Shown piece after piece: positions 36,332 to 45,444 of a stretch of DNA of 64,000 nucleotides. The notes beneath the pieces were generated by a model. The model had not been told where the DNA came from and made no database searches. It worked only from the letters and a program-made list of their open reading frames with translations. The stretch is from Acinetobacter terrestris (lineage in GTDB: Bacteria > Pseudomonadota > Gammaproteobacteria > Pseudomonadales > Moraxellaceae). Position 1 is the stretch's first letter, and the number at the start of each line of letters is the position of its first letter. Both the position numbers and the translations under genes were made by a program. The DNA lies in assembly GCF_004331155.1 (NCBI RefSeq), contig NZ_SJNZ01000007.1, positions 1 to 64,000 of the forward strand. Direction: 5' to 3'.

Positions 36332-36423
36332 CTACTTTTGAAAGGTCAAAAGTAGACAAAAACCTTTTGTTCCGCCATACACGACATCCTTGTCGTGATG
36401 GGGAACGTTTGGCATCCATGCCA
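36332..36423. repeat. Three-hairpin intergenic repeat element
   Basis: Within the 356-bp gap 36178-36533 lie three inverted repeats: CTACTTTTGA/TCAAAAGTAG (36332-36355), GTTCC..CACGACA/TGTCGTG..GGAAC (36369-36406, imperfect) and TGGCAT/ATGCCA (36410-36423). I recall similar elements recurring in Acinetobacter intergenic spaces, so this is probably an interspersed, palindromic repeat. The rest of the gap holds nothing recognised. Confidence 0.55.
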
Positions 36424-36533
36424 CACTCTTGAATCCAATGTTTTCTAAAATTTGTTTTTTTATTTTTAGCTTTACGAACGATTTGTATTGATCAAACAAA
36501 GACTCATAAAAAAAGTTTACTTTAATGTCTGCT

Positions 36534-36818
36534 TTACTTCGGTGGATTCACAGCAGACAGATCGACCAGTTTTCCTGTCAATTTACGTACAAGAGGTAAA
36601 AGGATCAATACAATTGGAAAAGCAAAAGCCCAGGAAATCATCCAGTTGTGGAACCATAAATTCATAAAGCCATCGATCCAGCCCAGATTACGCAGCATAT
36701 TAATAAAGGAAATAATGCCACTCATCAGGCCAGACAAAATAAACGGCATCACGATCGTGGCCCATTTTGCTGGAAGTTTGGGAATATTACCGATAATCAT
36801 GGGGCGTTCCGCTGGCAT
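36534..36818 (-). CDS. DUF2798 domain-containing membrane protein
   Basis: A small 94-aa inner-membrane protein with two helices (about 24-44 and 62-82). The motif PAKWATIVMPFILSGLMSGIISFINMLRNLG and WFHNWMISWAFAFPIVLILLPLVRKL identify the DUF2798 family. The ATG at 36818 or one six codons later (36800) may be used; neither has an obvious ribosome binding site. Function unknown. Divergent from argS. Confidence 0.8.
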   Translation of the reverse strand: MPAERPMIIGNIPKLPAKWATIVMPFILSGLMSGIISFINMLRNLGWIDGFMNLWFHNWMISWAFAFPIVLILLPLVRKLTGKLVDLSAVNPPK

Positions 36819-37016
36819 ATGCTGCTGCTCTGTTCATTCTTTTAAGCCCTCCAATATGCCACAAATCATGCTTTTTGGGATCTTTTCCGGGTTTTATCTG
36901 CTTCCTTTATCGGTAGACTGTCGGACAAGATTCATTCAATACAAATGGGTTCACCTAAAGACGGCGAAATTTGCTATATTTGCTGTTTTTCCGCGACGTT
37001 TATTTTTCGACTGATT

Positions 37017-38807
37017 ATGAATACGGCAATCCAAGCAGCTCTCGAACATGCAGTGCAATCTCTTCAAGCTGAAGGTGTACTCCCATCCGACTTTAATAAC
37101 AGTGGCAACTTAACGCGAACCAAAGACCGAAGCCACGGTGACTTCGCCTCAAACATCGCGATGATGGGTTCTAAAGCTGCGGGCATGAAGCCTCGTGATC
37201 TCGCGGAAAAAATCCTTGCCAGTCTTCCTGAAGTTGCCGATATCAGCAAAGCAGAAATTGCCGGTCCTGGTTTTATTAATTTCTTTTTAAATGCCGATCA
37301 ACGCTTTACGGTACTGGATCAGGTTCAGGCACAAAAAGATCAATTCGGTCGCACTCAGGCCAATGCTGAAAAACGCATTCAAGTCGAATTCGTTTCTGCC
37401 AATCCAACTTCTAGCCTGCACGTAGGTCATGGTCGTGGCGCGGCTTACGGCATGACTGTTGCAAACTTGCTTGAAGCAACAGGTGCTAAAGTTGACCGTG
37501 AATATTATGTCAATGATGCCGGCCGTCAAATGGATATCTTGGCAACATCAACCTACTTACGTTATTTGGAACTCACCGGTCAAGAACTGGTATTTCCTAA
37601 AAATGCCTATCAAGGCGACTATGTTAAAGACATCGCGCAAAGCATTATCGACAAAGATGGCGACGCGTATGTACGTCCTGTTGCTGATGTTTATAAAGAT
37701 GTCCCTGAAGATGTGCAATTTGCGGCTGAACTTGACGCAGACGGCAACAAGGTTGTGCTTTCAGGCGATAAAGAAAAACATATCGATGGCTTGATCTTCA
37801 ATTCACAACAACTCATTGGTCAAGGCTACCGCGTATTCTTGCAAGCAGCCTTAAAAGCCATTCTTGATGACATCAAAGATGACCTTGGCGAATTCGGTGT
37901 AACCTTCAACCAATGGTTCAGTGAAGAATCTTTAACTGAAAAAATTGACGAAGCCTTAGAAACTTTAGATCAACGTGGTTTCTTGTATGAGAAAGACGGT
38001 AACATCTGGTTTAAATCGACTGAATTTGGCGATGAAAAAGACCGTGTGGTGAAACGCCGTAATGGTCAAACCACCTATTTCGCCTCTGACATTGCGTACC
38101 ACTTGAATAAACTACAACGTGGTTATACCGATATCGTGGATATCTGGGGTTCAGATCACCACGGTTATATTGCACGTGTCAAAGCGGCGATTGATGCGTT
38201 GGGTTATGACTCTAAAAAATTGACTGTGCTTTTGGTTCAGTTCGTCAGCCTATGGCGTAGCGGTGAGATGGTGCAAATGTCATCTCGTTCAGGTCAATTC
38301 GTGACTTTACGTGACCTTCGTAAAGAAGTCGGTAACGATGCAGCGCGTTTCTATTATGTGATGCGTAAATCTGAACAGCATATTGACTTTGACCTTGACC
38401 TTGCAGTGTCACAAAGCAAAGACAATGCGGTGTATTACATCCAATATGCACATGCACGTATTTGCCGTATGTTAGAGAAAGCAGCGTCTACCAACGTGAA
38501 TTTTGATGCCGTAAATGCGCGTCAATTTGCAGTAAGACTTGATCTTGATGCTGAAACTGAAATTTTAGCGAAACTTGCCGCGTATCCTGAAATCGTGATT
38601 CGTGCAGCAAACAGTTTTGAACCGCATCAGGTGGGGAACTATCTGAAAGAATTGGCAGCATTATTCCATGGTTGGTATAATGAGCATAAAGTACTCAATG
38701 ATGATGCTGAACTTACGCAAGCGCGTTTACTCCTTTCAGTAAATGTACAGCAAGTCTTACGTAATGGTTTAGAATTATTAGGCGTATCTGCCCCTACATC
38801 CATGTAA
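37017..38807 (+). CDS. argS: Arginine--tRNA ligase
   Basis: ArgRS charges tRNA-Arg; a class Ia synthetase, 596 aa. The HIGH-like motif is HVGHGRGAAYG near residue 128; FVSANPTSSLHVGHGRG is the family signature. The KMSK region is represented by QMSSRSGQFVTL near 425, typical of ArgRS that lack a canonical KMSK. The anticodon-binding domain ends with LLLSVNVQQVLRNGLELLGV. The ATG at 37017 is chosen because the longer frame adds 24 atypical residues. A SPOR gene follows 21 bp later. Confidence 0.96.
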   Translation: MNTAIQAALEHAVQSLQAEGVLPSDFNNSGNLTRTKDRSHGDFASNIAMMGSKAAGMKPRDLAEKILASLPEVADISKAEIAGPGFINFFLNADQRFTVLDQVQAQKDQFGRTQANAEKRIQVEFVSANPTSSLHVGHGRGAAYGMTVANLLEATGAKVDREYYVNDAGRQMDILATSTYLRYLELTGQELVFPKNAYQGDYVKDIAQSIIDKDGDAYVRPVADVYKDVPEDVQFAAELDADGNKVVLSGDKEKHIDGLIFNSQQLIGQGYRVFLQAALKAILDDIKDDLGEFGVTFNQWFSEESLTEKIDEALETLDQRGFLYEKDGNIWFKSTEFGDEKDRVVKRRNGQTTYFASDIAYHLNKLQRGYTDIVDIWGSDHHGYIARVKAAIDALGYDSKKLTVLLVQFVSLWRSGEMVQMSSRSGQFVTLRDLRKEVGNDAARFYYVMRKSEQHIDFDLDLAVSQSKDNAVYYIQYAHARICRMLEKAASTNVNFDAVNARQFAVRLDLDAETEILAKLAAYPEIVIRAANSFEPHQVGNYLKELAALFHGWYNEHKVLNDDAELTQARLLLSVNVQQVLRNGLELLGVSAPTSM

Positions 38808-38828
38808 TTAGAATAAAAGGAAGTCCAC

Positions 38829-39440
38829 GTGTTTGGAAAAACGCAACGCGGTGTATCTGAGCGACCGAATAAGCCTAAAAAGCCATTGATTCCGGCATGG
38901 CTTGGAACACTTGTCGTTATTTTAATCGTGCTGAGTTTTGCTGTAGCGTTGATGCTATGGAAACCGTGGGCACCAGTTCAGCCGAAGAATCAGATTAATT
39001 CTGAACATTACCAGGAAGATACCAACAAGGATTATCGTTTCTACGATTTATTGCCTCAACAGCAAGTCACGCCTATTCCTGATCAGGCAGTGCCTGAAAC
39101 GAAAAATTCAGAAGCAGTGGTGATTGTTGAAGCACCTGAAGAAAAACCGACCATTAACACGGAAGCCACTGAGCCCGGCCTTGAAAGCGCTGAAGCTCCG
39201 ACTGCCTATCAGCCAAGTTATATTCTTCAAGTTCGTAGCTATGCTGATCCGGATAGTGCCGATGCTCGTCGCGCTGAAATTATTTTGAATGGTTTATCTG
39301 CCGATGTGGTTAAATCGGTTGAAAATGGTCAAACCTGGTATCGGGTGATTTCCGGTCCTTATGATTCTGCTGATGCGGCATTGATTGCACAGCAAACTTT
39401 ACAACGCAGTGGGATTGATTCCATTGTGGTGAAACGCTAA
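38829..39440 (+). CDS. SPOR domain-containing cell-division-associated protein
   Basis: A 203-aa bitopic protein: basic cytoplasmic N-terminus, one membrane helix (about 23-45), an acidic/proline-rich linker and a C-terminal SPOR domain from about 128 (SYILQVRSYADPDSADARRAEI) that binds denuded septal peptidoglycan. The start is GTG with AAGGAAG upstream. Its position after argS resembles the argS-ftsN pairing in some gammaproteobacteria, so an FtsN-like role is plausible, but the protein is short and this is an inference. Confidence 0.85.
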   Translation: MFGKTQRGVSERPNKPKKPLIPAWLGTLVVILIVLSFAVALMLWKPWAPVQPKNQINSEHYQEDTNKDYRFYDLLPQQQVTPIPDQAVPETKNSEAVVIVEAPEEKPTINTEATEPGLESAEAPTAYQPSYILQVRSYADPDSADARRAEIILNGLSADVVKSVENGQTWYRVISGPYDSADAALIAQQTLQRSGIDSIVVKR

Positions 39441-39468
39441 TTCAGAAGATTAACGTCTTCTAGAATGT

Positions 39469-39498
39469 AAAAAAGCGCCTCAAATGAGGCGCTTTTTT
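39469..39498. terminator. Terminator of argS-SPOR
   Basis: AAAAAAGCGCCTC / GAGGCGCTTTTTT with an AAAT loop. Confidence 0.88.
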
Positions 39499-39510
39499 AT
39501 AGCTTAAATT

Positions 39511-39612
39511 CCCTCTCCTGCTAGGAGATGAGGATTCTCGAAATATATTTCGAGTCCGCAAGGGAGAAGTCGTTCTTAAAAGCCCCTTCACCTCACCTCG
39601 TCCCATAGGGAG
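39511..39612. repeat. Palindrome-rich intergenic repeat
   Basis: Contains TCTCCT/AGGAGA (39514-39528), a perfect 18-bp palindrome CTCGAAATATATTTCGAG (39537-39554) and further CTCCC/GGGAG elements. Acinetobacter intergenic spaces often have such CCTCTCC-type repeats; no coding potential. Confidence 0.45.
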
Positions 39613-39623
39613 GAGGAATATGA

Positions 39624-40475
39624 TTAAACCGTATGCCCCAAAGCTTCACCCATCACCACAACCGAGTTGGCTTTAAACATCGCATCCCACTGCATTTTAT
39701 CTTGTTCAAATAAAATCACAGCTGTTGAACCCAAATAGAAACGGCCAAGTTCTGCACCTTTTTCAAGGAACAGGTTGTGCTGGTTAAGTTCCAGACGGCC
39801 TGTAGGTTTCACCTTACCTGTCGCCACTGTTTCAATACCGGCAACAATCATGGCACCCACTAGAACTACAGCCATACGGCCGAGTTCAGTATCAAACAAG
39901 CACACCATACGTTCATTACGGGCAAACAGACCTGGAATATTTTCCGCAGTGGTCTGATTCACCGAAAACAATTCGCCTGGCACATATAAAGTTTCAGTCA
40001 AAGTTCCCGCAAAAGGCATGTGCACACGGTGATAATCTTTAGGTGATAAATACACGGTTGCGAACTGACCATTTTTAAACGGTTCAGCCAGTTGTGGGTC
40101 GGCAATTAATTTTTCAACTGAAAAGCTTTGACCTTTGGCCTGAAAAATATCGCCATCTTCAATTTTGCCCAATTGTGAAATCGCACCATCTGCAGGTGAA
40201 ACCACACTGTTAGGATTGGTATCAATCGCACGTACACCCTCTTTCAATGAACGAGTAAAGAATTCATTGAATGACTTATATTTCAATGCATCGCCTTGTT
40301 CAGCAATCGACATATCAATACCGTATTGGGCTTTAAAAGCCTGAATGACGGTATTTTTGACAATCGGGTTTTCACTGGCTGCGAGTTTCCCCACTACACG
40401 TGATAACTGGTGTTGTGGCACAACACGTTGTGCTTGAATAAAAATTTGTTTTTTTAAACGTGATGCGAAACTCAA
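39624..40475 (-). CDS. psd: Phosphatidylserine decarboxylase proenzyme
   Basis: Psd makes phosphatidylethanolamine in the inner membrane, 283 aa. The self-cleaving LGST motif lies near the C-terminus ([17 protein letters not shown]), and [20 protein letters not shown] and [13 protein letters not shown] are conserved. The start is the TTG at 40475, giving the expected 283 aa; the TTG overlaps the TGA of the upstream rhodanese gene (TTGA), so translation is probably coupled. The longer frame adds 16 residues overlapping that gene. Confidence 0.96.
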   Translation of the reverse strand: MSFASRLKKQIFIQAQRVVPQHQLSRVVGKLAASENPIVKNTVIQAFKAQYGIDMSIAEQGDALKYKSFNEFFTRSLKEGVRAIDTNPNSVVSPADGAISQLGKIEDGDIFQAKGQSFSVEKLIADPQLAEPFKNGQFATVYLSPKDYHRVHMPFAGTLTETLYVPGELFSVNQTTAENIPGLFARNERMVCLFDTELGRMAVVLVGAMIVAGIETVATGKVKPTGRLELNQHNLFLEKGAELGRFYLGSTAVILFEQDKMQWDAMFKANSVVVMGEALGHTV

Positions 40476-41320
40476 GACGGTAACTCTCCGGTAATAATCG
40501 GACTGTCGAGGCGGTTGCCCCACTCACTCCACGCACCATCATAAGCCTGAATATTCCAACCGAGTAATCGACCCAAAATATAGGCTAAACCCGAACGGTG
40601 ATGGGACTGACAATAGACCACCACAGGTTCATTTAAATTGAATCCCAATTGTTCCAAGCGTTGTTGAGTGCGTTCTAAGGGATGTAATTTTAAATGATTT
40701 TCACGATTAAGGGCAGTACTCCATTCAAAATGTCGGGCATTTGGAATGTGACCGCCGCGTCGCGCTGCAAGTCGAAGTCCGGTATATTCATCTTCAGTAC
40801 GGCAATCCCACACTTGAGTTTTATGGTTCTGAACTTGATCAAGAAGTTGTGGGTATTCAATCCGGTACTGGTCAATTTGAATCTGGTTAATTTCAACCAG
40901 ATGTGTGACAGGTGCTAATTTTTCGATGTCTGAAGAGGTTGGAAAACCTGCAGCCAGCCAGGCATGAATACCGCCATTGAGTAAACTGGTATTTTCAAAA
41001 CCGAGGCAATGCAAATTCCAGATCAAGCGCCCTGCCCATGCACCGCCTTCATCGTCATAAGCGACGACGTGATGCTCTGGAGAAATATTCAGATATTCAA
41101 TTAGGGCTTTTAAGCCATCAACATCGGGAAGTAGACCCGAGGCCTGTTCTTCTTGGCGAACCAGCTGCTTCGGCTTGACATGAATCGCATGCGGAATATG
41201 CAATTGATCATAAACAGAACTACGGCTTAAATCGACAATACGTAATTTCTCATTACCCAGATGTGGCAAGAGGTCTTCTGCTTCAATGAGCAGACCAAAA
41301 TTAAATGTAGAAATAGTCAT
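40472..41320 (-). CDS. Sulfurtransferase with tandem rhodanese domains
   Basis: A 282-aa protein with two rhodanese domains. The N-terminal domain (about 5-130) begins [20 protein letters not shown] and lacks the Cys; the C-terminal domain has the active-site loop CQSHHRSG with the catalytic Cys, and [12 protein letters not shown]. It could transfer sulfane sulfur from thiosulfate or 3-mercaptopyruvate. The ATG at 41320 gives a normal N-terminus; the longer frame adds 26 atypical residues. It overlaps psd by 4 bases, with no obvious metabolic link. Confidence 0.88.
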   Translation of the reverse strand: MTISTFNFGLLIEAEDLLPHLGNEKLRIVDLSRSSVYDQLHIPHAIHVKPKQLVRQEEQASGLLPDVDGLKALIEYLNISPEHHVVAYDDEGGAWAGRLIWNLHCLGFENTSLLNGGIHAWLAAGFPTSSDIEKLAPVTHLVEINQIQIDQYRIEYPQLLDQVQNHKTQVWDCRTEDEYTGLRLAARRGGHIPNARHFEWSTALNRENHLKLHPLERTQQRLEQLGFNLNEPVVVYCQSHHRSGLAYILGRLLGWNIQAYDGAWSEWGNRLDSPIITGELPS

Positions 41321-41434
41321 ACTTTTTCGAGTTTTATTTAGATCAACATTGCTGATCTTAGCACAACTCATTTTTACTATTATGCTGATTTTTTGCATTC
41401 TTTTAGCAAAAAATCAGCTATAGAAAAGTTACTG

Positions 41435-42640
41435 TTATTCAGTTTCGGTGATTTGGAAAACCTGACGTAAATAAGCCAGGAAAGTATCGTTATCAGTCAT
41501 GGTTTTACCTGGACTGTCGGAAATTTTAGCCACCGATTGACCATTACATTCCACCAGTTTCAACACAATATTGAGTGGGGTTTGGCCCAAGTCATTGGTT
41601 AAATTGGTGCCAATACCAAAGCTCACCTGGAAACGGTCTTTAAAGTACTGATGCAAATCCCAGGCTTTTTCCAGATTCAGCCCGTCACTAAAGGTCAGCA
41701 TCTTGCTTTTGCTATCCACTTTTAGTTTTTTGTAATGGGCATAGGCTTTATCGCCCCATTCGTAGGGATCGCCACTGTCATGACGCAAACCATCAAACAA
41801 TTTGGCAAAATATAAATCGAAGTCACGTAGGAAAGCGTCCATCCCGACCACATCGGTCAAGGCAATTCCCAAGTCACCCCGGTATTCCTGCACCCAGGTT
41901 TCCAGCGCCAGTTTTTGAAAATTACGTAAGCGCACATCTAAAGCCTGAAAGGCTTGCAGGAATTCATGTGCCATGGTACCAATGGGAGTAATGCCCAGTT
42001 CTTTGGCAATCAAAACATTGCTGGTACCACGGAAAATATATGGAGCGGCCTGATTAAACTCGGTAATGACATGCTTCTGCCAGGCATAACTATAACGGCG
42101 GCGTGTACCAAAGTCGGACACTAAAAACGGCGGATCATTCGGATTTTGTTCTTGTTCGTACTTTTTAAGCAACGCCATTTTGGCTTGTAAACGGCGTTCG
42201 CCTTCCGCCAAAACCTCATCACTGCGGATACGGCGGAAATACAATTCGTTCACCAGCGCCAGCACAAAGATTTCAAACATCATTGCCTGAACCATCGGGC
42301 CTTCAACCCAAATATCCAAACGGCCCTGATCATCAATGCTGGCTTTAATAAAGCGTCGTTTCAGCTGGAATAATTCCAAGTAATCGACAAAGTCACTTTT
42401 AATAAAACGCAAGCTACGTAAATATTGCAACTCATCTTCTTTAAAATTGAGCTGACATAAATAATCCAGCTGCTCATTCAAATCATCCAAAATATCCGTG
42501 AGTGGATAAACGGTATCTTCTAAATTGCGACAGCGAAAATGGTAGACGCTATGAGTTTGAGGAAATTTATGCAGAACCACCTGTAACATGGTGAATTTAT
42601 ACAGGTCAGTATCTAATAACGATTGGATGATTGCGGACAT
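41435..42640 (-). CDS. pncB: Nicotinate phosphoribosyltransferase
   Basis: PncB converts nicotinate and PRPP to nicotinate mononucleotide in NAD salvage, 401 aa. Motifs: [20 protein letters not shown] at the start, [12 protein letters not shown] near 180, [22 protein letters not shown] near 207, and [11 protein letters not shown]. The ATG at 42640 is preferred over one seven codons upstream. It pairs functionally with pncA (49143-49781), which supplies nicotinate, and with nadC, which reaches the same product de novo. Confidence 0.97.
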   Translation of the reverse strand: MSAIIQSLLDTDLYKFTMLQVVLHKFPQTHSVYHFRCRNLEDTVYPLTDILDDLNEQLDYLCQLNFKEDELQYLRSLRFIKSDFVDYLELFQLKRRFIKASIDDQGRLDIWVEGPMVQAMMFEIFVLALVNELYFRRIRSDEVLAEGERRLQAKMALLKKYEQEQNPNDPPFLVSDFGTRRRYSYAWQKHVITEFNQAAPYIFRGTSNVLIAKELGITPIGTMAHEFLQAFQALDVRLRNFQKLALETWVQEYRGDLGIALTDVVGMDAFLRDFDLYFAKLFDGLRHDSGDPYEWGDKAYAHYKKLKVDSKSKMLTFSDGLNLEKAWDLHQYFKDRFQVSFGIGTNLTNDLGQTPLNIVLKLVECNGQSVAKISDSPGKTMTDNDTFLAYLRQVFQITETE

Positions 42641-42979
42641 ATAACTTTCAGTTTTTATCAACTGCCAGCATTAAAGCATATTTTTTTAGCTAGCAAACCA
42701 ATGTTTTCGTAAATGCTGAAAACTATTGAATAAATGATGCCGCATTGATCCACGGCCAAAATAACATCACCTCTTTTTCAAATCGCTCCAATTCGTCTTT
42801 AAAATAGGCTTAACCATTTTTCAAATACTGTCTATAAAGCACAACCGGTAAAAGATGCTTAGACCGTGATCCGTTCATTTAGATTTTTTAAATCCATCCC
42901 CATCACCACTTTTTAAAGCCTTTAAGCGTGTATTTGCTACAATTCACAGCAAATTTGAAATAACTAATTTGGTTAAATT
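42641..42979. other. Divergent promoter region of pncB and dtd
   Basis: A 339-bp gap. A possible extended -10 for dtd (TGC-TACAAT) has its TACAAT at 42938-42943, with no good -35. No ORF, tRNA or strong inverted repeat recognised. Confidence 0.4.
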
Positions 42980-43420
42980 ATGCGCGCGTTATTGCAACGA
43001 GTTCTTGAAGCAAAAGTTGTGGTCGATGGTGAAACTACTGGCGAAATTGAAAAAGGCATTTTGGTCTTTCTGGGTCTAGGCAAAGAAGACAATCTTGAAA
43101 AGGGCAAAAAGCTGATCGACAAAATCTTGAAATATCGTTTTTTTGATGATGAGCAAGGCAAGATGGGCTGGAATGTCAGTCAAGCGGATGGTGGCTTACT
43201 CTTGGTTTCACAATTTACCCTCATGGCGCAAACACAAAAAGGCTTACGTCCTGACTTTGGACCAGCGATGCCGCCAAGTGAAGCCAAAGCGCTTTATGAA
43301 GAATTGGTGGACTATGCCAAATCCCAATTTAAAAATGTGCAAACCGGCATTTTTGCAGCCGATATGAAAGTCCATTTGGTCAATGACGGACCAGTGACTT
43401 TTAACCTGGAAGTTGAATAA
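42980..43420 (+). CDS. dtd: D-aminoacyl-tRNA deacylase
   Basis: Dtd hydrolyses D-aminoacyl-tRNA to keep D-amino acids out of protein, 146 aa. MRALLQRVLEAKVVVDGETTGEI starts the fold; SQFTLMAQTQKGLRPDF and VNDGPVTFNLE are the two active-site motifs (the latter with the Gly-cis-Pro loop). Full family length. Confidence 0.97.
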   Translation: MRALLQRVLEAKVVVDGETTGEIEKGILVFLGLGKEDNLEKGKKLIDKILKYRFFDDEQGKMGWNVSQADGGLLLVSQFTLMAQTQKGLRPDFGPAMPPSEAKALYEELVDYAKSQFKNVQTGIFAADMKVHLVNDGPVTFNLEVE

Positions 43421-43441
43421 ACGCCGCAATAGATCAGCCAT

Positions 43442-43470
43442 AAAAAAGCCCTCGACTGAGGGCTTTTTTT
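43442..43470. terminator. Bidirectional terminator
   Basis: AAAAAAGCCCTC / GAGGGCTTTTTT with loop GACT, between convergent dtd and the lipoprotein gene. Confidence 0.88.
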
Positions 43471-43480
43471 ATTTATGCTC

Positions 43481-43987
43481 TTAGAGAGTTGTAATATATT
43501 TTGCTCGGATCATAATATCCGCTGGAATATCTTGAACTAACATAACAGTAAGAGATTGTTGTCCTTTTTGTGATGCACTCTGATTCTCTTCAAGAACCGC
43601 ATTTATATCATTCGGATTTAAGGTATACATTGCCCCTGTCGCAGGATCAACAATCAATAATCCAATTAAGCCACCAAAAATAATATTTGCGATATACCAG
43701 CCATTTACGGTACCAGTGACTTGAATTGTTTTAGTCTGAAATCCTTCTTTCTTAAAAGTTACATCATAAGCTGCTGGTTTAAAGAATCCATTACCACGCT
43801 TAAGTGTCACTGTTGCAGGCGTAACTCCAGTATGTACTTTTTCGCCAGCTTTATTTGCAATAGAAATTGATGCTTGTTCAGGAACTGACTTAAATGTCAG
43901 TGTTTGTGTTGAGCCTGAAATAATACTCGCACAACCCGTCATGGTTAATGATGTGGCAATTAAACTTGCTGTAATTAATTTTTTCAT
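43481..43987 (-). CDS. PEGA-like lipoprotein
   Basis: A 168-aa probable lipoprotein with lipobox LTMTGC (Cys near 18). The region LTFKSVPEQASISIANKAGEKVHTGVTPATVTLKRG resembles a PEGA surface-associated domain, and a hydrophobic segment (IANIIFGGLIGLLIVDPATGAMYTL) follows. The ATG at 43987 is chosen because the signal peptide starts there. A hairpin just upstream contains its AGGGGG ribosome binding region. Confidence 0.72.
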   Translation of the reverse strand: MKKLITASLIATSLTMTGCASIISGSTQTLTFKSVPEQASISIANKAGEKVHTGVTPATVTLKRGNGFFKPAAYDVTFKKEGFQTKTIQVTGTVNGWYIANIIFGGLIGLLIVDPATGAMYTLNPNDINAVLEENQSASQKGQQSLTVMLVQDIPADIMIRAKYITTL

Positions 43988-43991
43988 AAAA

Positions 43992-44014
43992 TACCCCCTA
44001 AAAATAAGGGGGTA
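43992..44014 (-). promoter_or_regulatory. Hairpin covering the lipoprotein ribosome binding site
   Basis: In the minus-strand transcript TACCCCC (44008-44014) pairs with GGGGGTA (43992-43998) across a 9-base A/T loop. The 3' arm includes the AGGGGG Shine-Dalgarno region, so it could block translation; the T4 following it could instead make it a weak terminator for the upstream SCP2 gene. Confidence 0.5.
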
Positions 44015-44053
44015 CTTTACAGCAGAAAAACAATTACTCAATAAGTCTTTAGG

Positions 44054-44533
44054 CTACTTACCAGTTTTTTCACGAATAAATGAACGAACCATTTTCACTT
44101 TTTCTTGTACCGGTTTTGGTAATTTTGGTGGAATTAGTTTGGCTACTTTGTTAAACCAGACCAAAAGGCCAAAATCACCTTCCATTTTAATGCTGCCATT
44201 TTGCATGCCGGTCATGAAAGCAGTTGGATCACCTTTCATTAAGGTTTTTACACCTTGCTCACTATCTGCAAACTGTAAAATAAAGTCAGCTTTTTCAGCA
44301 TCACCAGACACAGTATCAATCTGTCCATTGTTTACGATAATTTGGCGAGCAACGCCTAAATCTGTGCCAATCTGGATACGAAATTGACGTTCATGAACTA
44401 ACTCAATAAATTTTGGGCTGGTGCGAGCCAGTTGCTTCATACGCAAAGCCAAGCCCGCAACTAATAAATCAAGCGGATCCGTGCTTACATCGACCAGTGG
44501 TAATTTTACGACAGGAATCGAAGATAGTTTCAT
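44054..44533 (-). CDS. SCP2 sterol-carrier-domain protein
   Basis: A 159-aa soluble lipid-binding protein with an SCP2 fold. RQFRIQIGTDLGVARQIIVNNGQID, ADFILQFADSEQGVKTLMKGD and GSIKMEGDFGLLVWFNKV match SCP2/UbiJ-type domains. It may bind hydrophobic small molecules, but a ubiquinone role is only a guess. The gap of 66 bp to the lipoprotein carries the hairpin above. Confidence 0.85.
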   Translation of the reverse strand: MKLSSIPVVKLPLVDVSTDPLDLLVAGLALRMKQLARTSPKFIELVHERQFRIQIGTDLGVARQIIVNNGQIDTVSGDAEKADFILQFADSEQGVKTLMKGDPTAFMTGMQNGSIKMEGDFGLLVWFNKVAKLIPPKLPKPVQEKVKMVRSFIREKTGK

Positions 44534-44633
44534 GACATTTAAGCCTATTGTAATTGTTGGAAAATTGACGACTTATCCTAACATAAGTTATGTTTTTTGA
44601 AGTAAGGCTTTGTATAACAATATTGAACGGACA

Positions 44634-44664
44634 AAAAAAGATGTGCGCCTGGCACATCTTTTTT
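44634..44664 (-). terminator. Terminator of the 111-aa membrane-protein gene
   Basis: GATGTGC/GCACATC stem with A/T-rich flanks on both sides, 22 bp after the stop of the membrane-protein gene. Confidence 0.85.
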
Positions 44665-44685
44665 AAAATTCTTGAATACGTCGAT

Positions 44686-45021
44686 TTAACGGCTTGAGCA
44701 GTGCTGCTGGTCTTCTTCATATACAGGTGTATGTTCAATACAACGACGTTCAGTCAAAGCACGTTCTGCACGACGATCTTCGCGTAACAAAAGCATGGCC
44801 ACCACGCCCATTGCTGACATTGACGCAGTAAGATAGCTATAGGTCATGGGCAATTCAAAGACCATTTGTGTACCGAAGCGGACAACCTCTATCAAACCCC
44901 AAAACAGCATGCCTGCAAACATAAAGCTTAACAACCGACGATAAGGTGAGAAGAAAACAGCTATCAAAGCAGCCGCGATCAAGCTTAAGCCTACGATGGT
45001 TGCTAAATTCGCTGTAACCAT
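44686..45021 (-). CDS. Small membrane protein, unknown function
   Basis: A 111-aa protein with three predicted membrane helices (about 6-24, 30-50, 60-78) and a charged, Cys-containing C-terminus (RRCIEHTPVYEEDQQHC). The ATG has a strong CGGAGG site. I do not recognise the family. Monocistronic with its own terminator. Confidence 0.65.
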   Translation of the reverse strand: MVTANLATIVGLSLIAAALIAVFFSPYRRLLSFMFAGMLFWGLIEVVRFGTQMVFELPMTYSYLTASMSAMGVVAMLLLREDRRAERALTERRCIEHTPVYEEDQQHCSSR

Positions 45022-45444
45022 AAAAACCTCCGTCTAAGATAAGATTTGGACATTGAATGTTTGTCTAAACCTGATTCCCGATACCGTTAAATAAATGATG
45101 AATATGTCTATATCAATCTCTATGCAAGCATTATGCGTAGTTTTTTAAAGAAAAAAAGTCTTGTATTTTCAGAAAGCGACACACCTTGTCGCAACATTAT
45201 TTTGTCATTACACTTTTTTATTTTTAACTTTTTCTGGAAACGAGATGGGCACAGACTTGCCGTGTCATTACAAAAAAACAACGCCTAAAAAGCATTAAAA
45301 AAATATTTTTCCCGAACGGATTGATTGTTGTTTTTATCGGCAATCCAAGTTGACCGCTCATCGTGTTTTGACTGTTTTTACAACAAAAAAACGCGACAGT
45401 AACGTCGCGTTTTGTCAATAAACTTCAATAGTTAGCTATGAGAG
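45022..45444. other. Intergenic region between serB and the membrane-protein gene
   Basis: A 423-bp gap containing the serB terminator, a short GCGACA/TGTCGC hairpin (45176-45192) and upstream sequence of the minus-strand membrane-protein gene. The frame 45224-45418 has a TTG start and runs through the terminator, so it is not called. Nothing else is recognised. Confidence 0.45.
45385..45413. terminator. serB terminator
   Basis: ACGCGAC (45391-45397) and GTCGCGT (45404-45410) pair around a six-base loop; on the minus strand they are followed by T7, 32 bp after serB. Confidence 0.85.

Noticed and set aside
45224..45418. 64-aa minus-strand frame upstream of the 111-aa membrane-protein gene
   Set aside because: TTG start, and the frame reads through the serB terminator hairpin.
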